From assembly GCA_028752905.1 (NCBI GenBank), contig JAQNBH010000003.1, forward strand, positions 35,616,697 through 35,680,696: DNA of 64,000 nt, in the 5' to 3' direction. The translations under genes and the position numbers were made by a program. Origin of the DNA: Cladorhizidae sp. MBARI D1340-BT2 (Eukaryota > Porifera > Demospongiae > Poecilosclerida > Cladorhizidae). Of the stretch, positions 39,401 through 51,400 are shown in pieces (within the stretch, counting starts at the first letter, position 1; the number at the start of each line of letters is the position of its first letter). The notes below the pieces were generated by a model that saw only the letters and a program-made list of their open reading frames with translations, made no database searches and was not told the origin of the DNA.

Positions 39401-42400
39401 TGCTAGACCTGCACATGACTGAGCAGAGAAGATGGCTGGACCTTGGCCCAGGAGCTCCTGTGCTGTGTGTGTGTGTGTGTGTGTGGCATGTTTGCTGCAC
39501 ACTGAGGGACATGAAGACCCTGTCCAGCACAGCTCAGTGTTTGTGGGGGTGAAGAGCACAGTTCTGCAGCCTCTTGCTGTTTCAGTTTCAGTCAAGGACC
39601 ATCCCCAGAAGCTTCTTGCTAGATTTTGGTATGCTGATGAAGTGAAGAAGAATAGACAAGAATCCGGAGTAGAGGAAGTCAAGAAACACACCGACACTGT
39701 ACATGTAGCCTTGAAAACGTCCATTATCAAGTCAATCTATTCGATTGCCTCCCTCACCAGAAATGTCGACTCGAGCGTGGAAGGAGACTGAGATTTTGGA
39801 TTATATGGCTGCTACGTACATGTACATGTACATGTATGTACATGTATTTCTCCATGCAATGTCCAGTACAGTACCTGATAAACATTCTCCAGTGCTTTAG
39901 ACTGGAGTAGACAAGTATGACTCTTTACAAGTGTCCAACAAAATTTTTAAAATAATTTTGGCAAAATGTTAAATTTCAACGGTGTTAAAATGCGTGGATT
40001 TACCGTCTTCATTGTGATCATATGTACACCATTAATGGCTCAGGGGGTACTAAATATTCATTATCGTACTTGCCTTCAGATACTGCACAGTATACAGTAT
40101 ACATGCATGTACATGTACAGACACAGTATACATGTACAGTATACAGACACAGTATACATGTACAGTATACATGTACAGGTACAGTATACAGACAGAGTAT
40201 ACATGTACAGATACATGTACAGTATACAGACACAGTATACATGTACAGTGTACATGTACAGGTACATGTACAGTATACAGACAGAGTATACATGTACAGG
40301 TACATGTACAGTATACAGACAGTATACATGTACAGATACATGTACAGTATACAGACAGAGTATACATGTACAGATACATGTACAGTATACAATATACATG
40401 TACAGATAATGTACAGTATAGACACAGTATACATGTATAGCTACATGTACAGTATACAGACACAGTATACATGTACAGTATACAGACGTGATAATGAAAC
40501 TACTCCAGTCAAGCTGTTCTCCATCTGCAGAGTTTCCAGGAGGGGGGTCAATCGACGGCAGGGTCAGCGGAGGTGATAACTGAACGCTTGTTTAGCTGTG
40601 CCGATGTCAAGAGCGACTCAGAGAGCTACATGTATGTCATCCGATCGATCTTTTGATGTCTAGAGCTGCTCCAATCGATCGTCAGGTGCTACGATGTCGA
40701 GGGCTGCTCTACTAAGACTCAGAGGACTGCAGTCTAGCATCATCATGCGCGGGAATAATATATAAATAAAATTAACTCCTGCCATTTTCTGCGTTATCAT
40801 CGCCATTAAAAAAATTAATTCTTTTTTAGGGACATTGGGCATTGAGGATGATTCTTCTAAATAACAGAAACGTCAAGTTTATTTTGACGTACTATATGTT
40901 TGCGTACTATATGTTTGTGCAACATTTACTGCAAAGGTTTGCTGCAGGTACGCTTGCTGCAACATTGGCTGTAACATTTTCTGGTACATTTGCTGCAACA
41001 TTTGCTGCAAGATTTGCTGCAACATTTGTGCAACATTTGCTGCAACATTTGCTGCAACATTAGTGAAATAACCAACACATTTCAGCCTATAGAGAGAGAA
41101 GTCCACCTGCTGTACATAACACACACTTGTACAAAACTGCAGGTATTCGAGCTATAGAGAGAAGCCATGGCAACAAACTTCCAGGCTGCTATGGAACCTT
41201 GCAGCAGTCGCCAGATCATTGGGGTCACTATTACAATGCCAAGTGGCCAATCAAACAGAGTGGAATTATAGGGGGGGGGCAGGGTGTGCGTAATTATTGG
41301 GGGGCATTTGGGTGTGTGGAATTATAAGAGGGCAATCAGGGTATGTGATATTATCGGGGGGCATTCAGGTGTGTCAAATTACAGGGGCACTCACGGTGCG
41401 TGTAATTATTGGGGGGCAATAAGGGTGTGTGGAATTGCAGGGGGAGTGGGTGTATACATGTGCCCCATCCCCTCCACCCTCCTGAAAGAGACCATGTGTT
41501 CGTTCCTCACAGCCTGGCCCACATGAACCCAGTGTCCATCTCGCATGAGAAAGACAATCATCCAATATACACGTATACTGTATGTACAGTAGCTGTATAT
41601 AATTAGACACCTCTACCCTACATACATACATGCATACTTAACACATGCCCTCTGTTAGGAACAGCCCCTCCAATTATAACCACGCGGCTTATTCTCTCAT
41701 TTTAGTGGTCCCTTCCCCAAGCTGCGACCTCATCAAATTCATATCTAGACATTACAATGCTTCACATTGGTTGGATGAAGCAGGTCACCGGTTGGATGAA
41801 GCAGGTCGACAAAGACTACGATGGACTTACATATGGTCTACAACAAGCTCACAGCATAGAGGTCCACCCAGGAGTGCCTCCCTGCTCAAAGATGGTTCCC
41901 GCTAGGCAGAGGTGCCTGTGCAGAAAGCCTTCCAGAACCAGTAGGATTAGAACCAGTAGGATTAGAAACAAGAACCAGTAGAATTAGAAACAGCCAGAAA
42001 AATGTTGCTCTGTAGATCAATCAGTTCATCTTCTTTTATTGCCAACATTTCAACCGGTATATACAAGCTCATGCGAGTCTTACTGGCTCATTATTCCTGA
42101 TGAAGGCCACAGCATCTAATCGAAACATCGAGAGAGTAGATTTCAAGTCGATTATTGAGAAGGTTATTCTAACTTTAGTCTGGGCCGTGATGAAGACTGA
42201 AATATTTCATTGACAGTGACGAGGAAGAACTTGCTTGTGAGAAAGTGAGAATCCACAAAACAGTTTTGATGATATCAGCTGAAAATAATTGCAGAAAAAG
42301 AGGCTTCGAAGTTGGCAGCTATAATCGTCGGCCAATAAAAAAAATCTCTTTCCTTTCCTCCCCTTTAACTGGAACTGATCATAAACTGCAAGCAGGCAAG

Positions 42401-45400
42401 TTGGACTGAAGTAATTATCAATCAACACACACAGGGACTCCCATTAGAGAATATACAGTAATTAAGTACTCTCTACCTTACTTCATCAGGGCATATAATT
42501 AGTCTAAAGTTCAAAAGGTCATCAGGATCAGCAAAGTCCAGTTGGCATGTTTTCGGGAGATTCAACTCGGCAATATCTGAAATGGAACGACAGCACAAGT
42601 CAACAACAACAACAATAATAATGCTTATAATCAAGGGAGATCCCCCAGTGGTGGTTATTACACTCTATAACATGCACTGGGGCAACAATGGCTTGAAAGT
42701 GTGTGTGTGTGTGTGTGTGCTCGTGCAAGCACACAACTTTGTACGAGATGTTTTGTGTCTCTCCTCGGGCTAGATCAAAGGTGGAATGTGCATACTTGTG
42801 CTGTGGTCCCCATCAAGCAGGACCTAGGCACCACCAGCTGTGCTCCCCATGAAGCAGGACCTACACTGTAGGCACCACCAGCTGTGCTCCCCATGAAGCA
42901 GGACTTAGGCACCACCAGCTGTGCTCCCCATGAAGCAGGACTTAGGCACCACCAGCTGTGCTCCCCATGAAGCAGGACCCAGCTGTGCTCCCCATGAAGC
43001 AGGACTTAGGCACCACCAGCTGTGCTCCCCATGAAGCAGGACCTAGGCACCACCAGCTGTGCTCCCCATGAAGCAGGACCCAGCTGTGCTCCCCATGAAG
43101 CAGGACTTAGGCACCACCAGCTGTGCTCCCCATGAGGCAGGACCCAGCTGTGCTCCCCATGAAGCAGGACTTAGGCACCACCAGCTGTGCTCCCCATGAA
43201 GCAGGACCTAGGCACCACCAGCTGTGCTCCCCATGAAGCAGGACCCAGCTGTGCTCCCCATGAAGCAGGACTTAGGCACCACCAGCTGTGCTCCCCATGA
43301 AGCAGGACCCAGCTGTGCTCCCCATGAAGCAGGACTTAGGCACCACCAGCTGTGCTCCCCATGAAGCAGGACCTAGGCACCACCAGCTGTGCTCCCCATG
43401 AAGCAGGACTTAGGCACCACCAGCTGTGCTCCCCATGAAGCAGGACCCAGCTGTGCTCCCCATGAAGCAGGACTTAGGCACCACCAGCTGTGCTCCCCAT
43501 GAAGCAGGACCCAGCTGTGCTCCCCATGAAGCAGGACTTAGGCACCACCAGCTGTGCGCCCCATGAAGCAGGACCTAGGCACCACCAGCTGTGCTCCCCA
43601 TGAAGCAGGACCTTGGTACCACCAGCTGTGCTCCCTATCAAGCAGGACCTACATAGGCACCACCAGCTGTGCTCCTTATCAAGCCGGACCTACATGTAGG
43701 CACCACCAGCTGTGCTCCCTATCAAGCAAGACCTACATACTGTAGGCACCACCAGCTGTGCTACGAGGCAGGACCTACAGGCACCACCAGCTGTGCTCCC
43801 TATCAAGCAGGCACCACCAGCTGTGCTCCCCATGAAGCAGGACCTAGGCACCACCAGCTGTGCTCCCTATCAAGCAGGACCTACAGGCACCACCAGCTGT
43901 GCTCCCCATGAAGCAGGACCTAGGCACCACCAGCTGTGCTCCCCATGAAGCAGGACCTAGGCACCACCAGCTGTGCTCCCCATGAAGCAGGGCCTAGGCA
44001 CCACCAGCTGTGCTCCCCATGAGCAGGGTCTACACAGCCATCCCCCTGCATGCCACCTCCTGATAGGACAGAGTCTGGTCATGGAAGGGATCATTAATCA
44101 CAGGCCATCTCAAGACATGTCTTCATGTGATTGGTGAAAAGATGCATGTAAGTTCTCTAGTCTTTAATAAGTGATCATATGTAGCTAGCCATTCAGGCAG
44201 CCATTAACTACCAAGGCAACACAGAGCACTTGTTAATATCCTCTAATGGAAGAACACACAGAATGCATGGCACTGATGTGTTCAAAATGTTCAGAATTCC
44301 AACAAACCATCTTTGCTACTATTAGTTGCTGCTTCTCCAACACAGCCTGCCTAACTTAATCATTGCTGCTTCTCCAGCACAGCCTGCCCAACTTAATCAT
44401 TGCTGCTGCTTCAACACAGCCTGCCCAACTTAATCATTGCTTCTTCTTCAACACAGCCGGCCTAACTTAATCATTGCTGCTTCTTCAACACAGCCTGCCT
44501 AACTTAATAATTGCTGCTTCTCCAGCACAGCCTGCCCAACTTAATCATTGCTGCTTCTTCAACACAGCCTGCCCAACTTAATCATTGCTTCTTCTTCAAC
44601 ACAGCCTGCCTAACTTAATCATTGCTGCTTCTTCAACACAGCCTGCCTAACTTAATCATTGCTTCTTCAACACAGTCTGCCTAACTTAATCATTGCTTCT
44701 TCTTCAACACTGCCTGCCTAACTTAATCATTGCTGCTTCTTCAACACAACCTGCCCAACTTAATCATTGCTTCTTCAACACAACCTGCCCAACTTAATCA
44801 TTGTTGCTTCTTCAACACAACCTGCCCAACTTAATCATTGCTGCTTCTCCAACACAGCCTGCCAAACTTAATCATTGCTTCTTCTCCAACACAGCCTGCC
44901 AAACTTAATCATTGCTTCTTCTCCAGCACAGCCTGCCTAACTTAATCATTGCTGCTTCTCCAACACAGCCTGCCTAACTTAATCATTGCTGGATTACATG
45001 CCTGTGTGTGTATAACACTCCTGTGTGTGGATTACCAGCGTGTCGTACATATTCCCCTATTCCCAAACAAAACAGTGTACCTCAGCTTCATTTCAGAGAC
45101 ACTTCTAACTAGTGCCACATGCAGGTGGCTGGGCAAGGCTTGCCAGAAGTCACTGGCTAAATAAATATTCCAATCTCAGGTCACGTGACTACTTGAAACT
45201 CATGGACTCTACGAAATTTCAGTACGTATACAAAAATAGGTCACGTGTCCTCAAACACTTCTCCATGGCAATGATTTGGTAAAAGGGTAAGCTTGCAAGT
45301 CCAACAACACTGTGGCTGCTTGGATTGCACAACAATGATGACCTGTCCACTGCTAATTAGTATCAAACTACTCAGGATGAAGTGAGAATGGATGACCTGT

Positions 45401-48400
45401 CCACTGCTAATTAGTATCACAACTACTCAGGATGAAGTGAGAATGGATGACCTGTCCACTGCTAATTAGTGCCACAACTACTCAGGATGAAGTGAGAATG
45501 GATGACCTGTACACTGCTAATTAGTATCACAACTACTCAGGATGAAGTGAGAATGGATGACCTGTCCACTGCTAATTAGTGTCTGGGCAAGAAGCCATGG
45601 ACTTCTTAGACTTAACTTATGCATGCATATTCCAGCCACCGTCACTCTTATTCATTCCATGTCTTAATTACCTTCCCCATACACTTCAGCAGCTCATTAG
45701 CTACATCAAACGTTCCACTCATTAACTTGCATTCACTCATTCAATCACATCCAATTATCACTCACTCTAACTTAATCATGTATCTATGCCATGCAGCACT
45801 GTCTTACATTCCTTATTTGATCATGTCCTACTGTTCCCGCTCTTTTCCAACCAATCCCTGGCCTCCACTCCATTCACTCCACCCTCTCTCAATCCTTAAT
45901 ATACAAGCCTTCACTCACTTCACTTTCGTTCAGTTACACTTGTTACACTTCCCATCCGAGTATCTAATAGTTGACCTTCTATTATCCAATCGTGAACTCC
46001 GTCACCTCGCGCCCATTCTAGCGGAGAGTCTAAGTTCTCCTAGCTCCAGACCCTCAACCACTTGGCCTTACAACCCAAGTCTAGCCAGAGAGAACATTCT
46101 TGCTCCACAGTCAGGACAAAGTAAAAGCCTGACCATACATAAATTTGGTCCTTCGAGCCGGATAGGCAGAACATCAGCTCCATTTCCGATTCATCATGTC
46201 TAGCAAGGACATCGACCAACTCAGGAAAAGTCGTTCTTCCTACGTTGGAGTAGTCACCCGTCTGAGGAATCGATACCTACGAATTGCGGACGGCGATCCC
46301 TCCACCTTTGACCTCGGAGCCATGACGGACAGTCTGGCATCCCTTGAAAAGTCAGCCACACATTGTCGAAAGGTCCAGGAAGAGATCTGTGACTTTGACG
46401 TGGCATCCAGTGACATTCACTTCATTCTAGAAGAAGAGCTTGACGTGGGAGAGGCGTTCGAGGAGAGTGTGGAAGCAACCAGCTCTCTCATCAACCGCCT
46501 CGGGGCAATTCGACGTGCTCAACGAACATCAAGCACTCTACGATCCGATCTTGAGGATCTAGAAGAACTCACTCGCTCCCACCCAAGTCAAGACTATTCA
46601 GTCTCCTTGGCCCAGCTATCAAGCTCGTTCCAACAACTCCGGACAACGGTGGATGACTCTACAATCCACGGCGACCATCTCATACACAGGGAACTCGCCC
46701 AGCTCAAGTCAAGGCTCCATTCTCTCAATTCAAGAGAAAGAGAGCCTACTTCATCCACCGTTGTTACATCCATGGCAGCTCCGTCCAAGTCCCGTCCTGT
46801 TCAGCTGCCCAAACTCCATCTTCCCACCTTCGACGGGAACCTCATGAACTGGGCTCCATTCTGGTCCCAGTTCAAAGCAGCCGTAGACTCCAACAATGAG
46901 CTCACGAACGAACACAAGCTTGCTTATCTTCGTGACGCCATAAAGGATACATCCGTCAGATCTCTCCTCTTCTCCGGAGCAGAGAGAGATGGCCTCTATG
47001 AGGAAGTAGTGAAACTCCTCCACCAGAGGTTTGACAAGGGGAGAGTGATTCATGCCAATTATTGCCACACTCTCACAGAACTCTCCTCTGTCAAGGCCAG
47101 CAAAACGGATCTCCACCAGTTCGTGGACACGGTCAAGCATGCCTTGTCCGGTCTCAGACACACGGGACAGGACGATCTACCCTCATTCCTCACGTCCATG
47201 CTAACACCTTGCCTTCCCAAGCCATTACAGGTGGAATGGGAGGTACATTCCCGGGACTCCAAACGCGTCCCACCAGTGGAAGACTTTTTGGAGTTCGTTG
47301 CTTTTCGAGCTGACGTCCTCTCCACACCAACTACCTCTACAAAGACCATGGATCCACCTGTGCATACATCTCACAGCAGACCTGATCACCAACCTAAGGG
47401 ACACCGGGCTGCAATCCACTCCTCCACACCTCGGCACTCAACTTACGGACCCAGCAACGGATTCAGGTATGAGTGTCAGTTGTGTCCAGGTAGCAAGCAT
47501 CCTCTATTTCAGTGCACAGTGTTCAATGGATTGAGCATTCAACAAAGAATGGAGCATATGAAGACTAGAAAGTTGTGCTTTAACTGTCTGGCCCCAGGTC
47601 ATCAGACTGGGGATTGTAGGAGTGTTGCTCGTTGTAGGTCTTGTGGAGGTAAGCACCACACCTTGGTGCACAGGGAGCATAGTTCTCCTTCTGTTGTAAG
47701 TGTAGTCGCAGCAAGCAACACAGCCCCAACAACTGAAGTCACAATGCCAGTGGTCAATGTAATGGCAGCTAATGCCAGTGCTCCATCTAGCATCCCCACA
47801 GCATTGCCAAGCTGTCTTATGATGACCAGCCAGGTGCTGGTCAAAGGCCCGGGTGGTAGGCAAATCATGGCTAGGGCACTCCTAGACTCAGGAGCCACAA
47901 TGTCTTTAATATCCAACAGAGTGGCACAATCCCTTCAATTACCTAGGCAAGCCACCACCGTTAGCTTCTCGGGTGCTCAAGCCACACCATTGCAGGTAGC
48001 CCAGGCCATCACTCAGGTCTCATTATGTCCCACGACCAGCGACAACCCCATTCTCTCTGTCACAGCGGCCATCGTGCCCAAGGTCACGTGTGACCTCCCA
48101 CTGCAAGGCGCCTCTCATGTGCGGGACATGCCACACATCAAGCCCTTAGCCTTAGCAGACCCGACCTTTCATTTACCGGGTAGGGTCGATCTCCTCTTGG
48201 GTTGTGACATAATCCCAGACATCATGCTCCCGGAGCATCTAGCGGGTCCCAAGCACGCCCCCATGGCTGTTAAGACAGTGTTCGGATGGGCCATCTTGGG
48301 TGAATACTTACCTCACAACTCCCAACAGTCCATCAATGCTATTACTCCAGTTGAGGTCAGTCCCATGGACGACCTACTTACCCGTTTTTGGGAGATTGAA

Positions 48401-51400
48401 GAGCCACCCAATGACACACCCACTTTCACTCCTGAGGAGGAGTCTGTCCAACGGCATTATGCCAGCTCACACATCCATGTTGCTCAACCGGGTTACTATC
48501 AGGTATCCCTGCCTAGGGTCAGTCATCACACTGACCTAGGCCTGAGCAGGCCTCAGGCCTTACATCGCTATCTTTCCAATGAAAAAGCTCTCATCAGGAG
48601 GGGTACCCATGAGGCCTTTCAGGCAGTCGTACGTGAATACATAGATCTCGGTCATGCCGAGAAAGTTCCACCATCAGACCTTACATCCTCCAAGGAGCAT
48701 TACTACTTGCCCATGCATGGGGTGAGTAAGTCCAGCAGCACAAGCACTAAATTAAGGGTGGTGTTTGATGCAAGCGCCAAGAGTTCCAACCAGTTGTCCC
48801 TTAACGATACTCTGTCTACGGGTCCAACCTTGTATCCCACTCTAGAAACCATACTCCTTCGGTTTAGGCTACATTCAATTGCACTCAGTGCGGACATAAG
48901 TAAAATGTATCGGGCGGTGCATTTGGACCCCAAGGACAGAGATCTCCATCGTTTTATCTGGAGAGAACAGCCCCCAGAACCCTTGGTTGACTTTCGCATG
49001 ACGAGAGTAACCTTTGGGGTCTCCTCTTCACCTTACCTAGCCATCAAGTCTTTGCAACAGACAGCCCATGATTTTGGCCATCAGTACCCAGTTGCCTCTC
49101 CTCTGGTACTAGATTCATTTTATGTAGACGATCTACTTACTGGTGCAGAGACGCCTGAGCAGGCACTGCACATGCACGAAGAGTTGAGAGCCCTACTGCT
49201 TAAAGGCGGCTTTGACTTGAGGAAGTGGAGAAGTAGCTCTCCAGTGGTCCTAGATTCTATCGATCCTTCGCTATTGGAGACAACGCCAATACAGGACCTC
49301 ACCAACAACGATCAATGCAAGTATCCCAAGGCACTCGGGGTGGAATGGGATTCCTCCCAGGACACAATGTCCACCTCCCTAAGCTTACCCAGCAACTATG
49401 CGTCCACTAAACGTGGCATTATTTCAGATGTAGCCCGCACGTTCGACGTTCTGGGATGGCTAGCCCCAACCATAGTCACCATGAAGATGCTTTACCAGAG
49501 GATATGGGAGGAAAGGTTAGCCTGGGATGACCCATTGCCTCAGCCGTATGTACAACAACACTCAAAGTGGAGACAAGAACTCCACCTCCTTTCTAGTAGG
49601 AAGCAGCCTCGCTGCTACTTTACAAGGTCAGCCACCAGACTCACGCTCCAACTGCATGGGTTCTGCGATGCCTCCCTTCAGGCCTATGCAGCTGTCGTTT
49701 ATGTCAGGGCAACCTATTCCAACCACCCTCCTACTTGCGCCTTGGTAACGGCAAAAACCAGAGTAGCCCCTTTAAAACCGCTTTCAATCCCTCGCTTAGA
49801 GTTGTGTGGTGCTGCACTGTTGGCCAAACTATTATCGTCCGTAAGGAAAGCCCTAAAGGTCCCTCTTAGTGACGTGCATGCATGGTGTGACAGCACCATT
49901 GTTCTTTCCTGGCTCGATGGGAGCCCCAAGCGGTTCAAGACATTTGTCGGGAACAGGCTGTCCACCATTCTCACTGATATACCATCTTCCACGTGGCATC
50001 ACGTGCCCACATTACAGAACCCGGCAGACTGTGCCTCACGGGGCCTGTTGCCCAGCGAGCTTGTAGATCACGCTTTGTGGTGGGAAGGACCTCCATGGCT
50101 AACGGCAGAACCATTTACTATGCCCATTCAGCCACTGTTGGGATCCGACAGCACACCGGAGCTGAAAGCAGCCTGCTTGTCAGTAATTCCGGTTCCTCCT
50201 GTCTGGATCGAAGAAAGGTACAGCAGTTATCATAAGCTCGTACACGTGACTGCTTGGTGTCATCGATACCTCACAAACCTTCGAGCGTCAAGGCGCAAGC
50301 ACCCTCTCACTCTTACTCGACATCTCAGCACAACCGAAGTCGAATTGGCCGAGCAGCTCCTTTTTCGCAGAGCTCAGTCTCAGACATTTCCTGATGAGCT
50401 TCACAACCTCACTCACAACAAACCACTCAAACCATCAAGTGCACTTAACCCATTAACACCATTCATGGATCAACATGGGCTCATCCGGGTTGGTGGTAGA
50501 TTGTCATCATCTCACCTCACCCACTCACAAATGCATCCTATTATATTATCCAGCCAGAGCAGGATTTGTTACGTAATGTTCTACAGCAAACATGTTTCGC
50601 TGGGCCATTGCGGCCCAAGCTTGATTTTGTCCGCTACAGGCAATCGCTTCTACATCCTTGGCGCCAGACGCCTGTCCAGAAGCATCTTCCGGAGTTGTGT
50701 TCTCTGTAGACGAGCTACTGCCCACACTCAGTCCCAGATGATGGGACAGCTCCCGACTTCCAGAACAACACTCAATCCACCCTTCACCATATGTGGCGTT
50801 GACTATGCCGGCCCGTTCTTGATGAAGAAGGGCCATACTCGTAAGCCCGTGGTAGTCAAATGTTATCTTGCTGTCTTCGTTTGTTTCGCCACCAAGGCCG
50901 CTCACTTGGAAGTCGTTTCCGATGCCTCCACTGAGGCTTTCCTTGGATGCCTCAAGCGTTTCATCTCCCGCAGAGGAAGCCCAGCAGAAATCCACTCCGA
51001 CAATGGAGGGAACTTCGTCGGAGCCAAGAAAGATCTCAAAGAACTCTATCAACTCCTGGAGAAACCAAACACTCTCTCCGCTATCTCCTCATACCTTCTC
51101 TCTGAGAAGGTCCAATGGCACTCCACTCCCGAAAGGGCACCTCATTTTGGGGGACTTTGGGAGGCGGCTGTTAAATCAGCTAAGAGACACCTAAAGAAGG
51201 TCATAGGCAGCCAAAAGATGACCTACGAGGAGTTCAACACTGTGGCCATTCAAGTCGAGGCCTGTTTGAACAGCAGACCCTTAACATCCATTACCAGCCA
51301 CTCAACCGATGGAGTCAGCACGTTGACTCCAGCCCACTTCCTGATCCTCAGAACACCAAGAGCCTATCCTGAAGTTCCTATCACCACCGAGCCATCACTC

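Noticed and set aside
39432..39791. 119-codon frame as a gene
   Set aside because: It passes through a GT microsatellite (CVCVCV) and has no domain; only the downstream half is noted as a possible fragment.
42036..42180. Hammerhead ribozyme suggested by CTGATGA ... CGAAAC
   Set aside because: Stem II would have only about three weak pairs, no convincing stem III with a cleavage UH was found, and copies 2 and others read CTGAAGA instead of CTGATGA.
46146..46162. tRNA gene
   Set aside because: Only 17 bases complementary to the tRNA-Tyr 3' end; it is a primer-binding site.
45619..46203. 194-codon frame in the 5' LTR (and its 183-codon copy in the 3' LTR)
   Set aside because: Low-complexity T/C-rich LTR sequence with no known LTR-encoded protein in BEL/Pao elements; it runs into the pol start only by chance.
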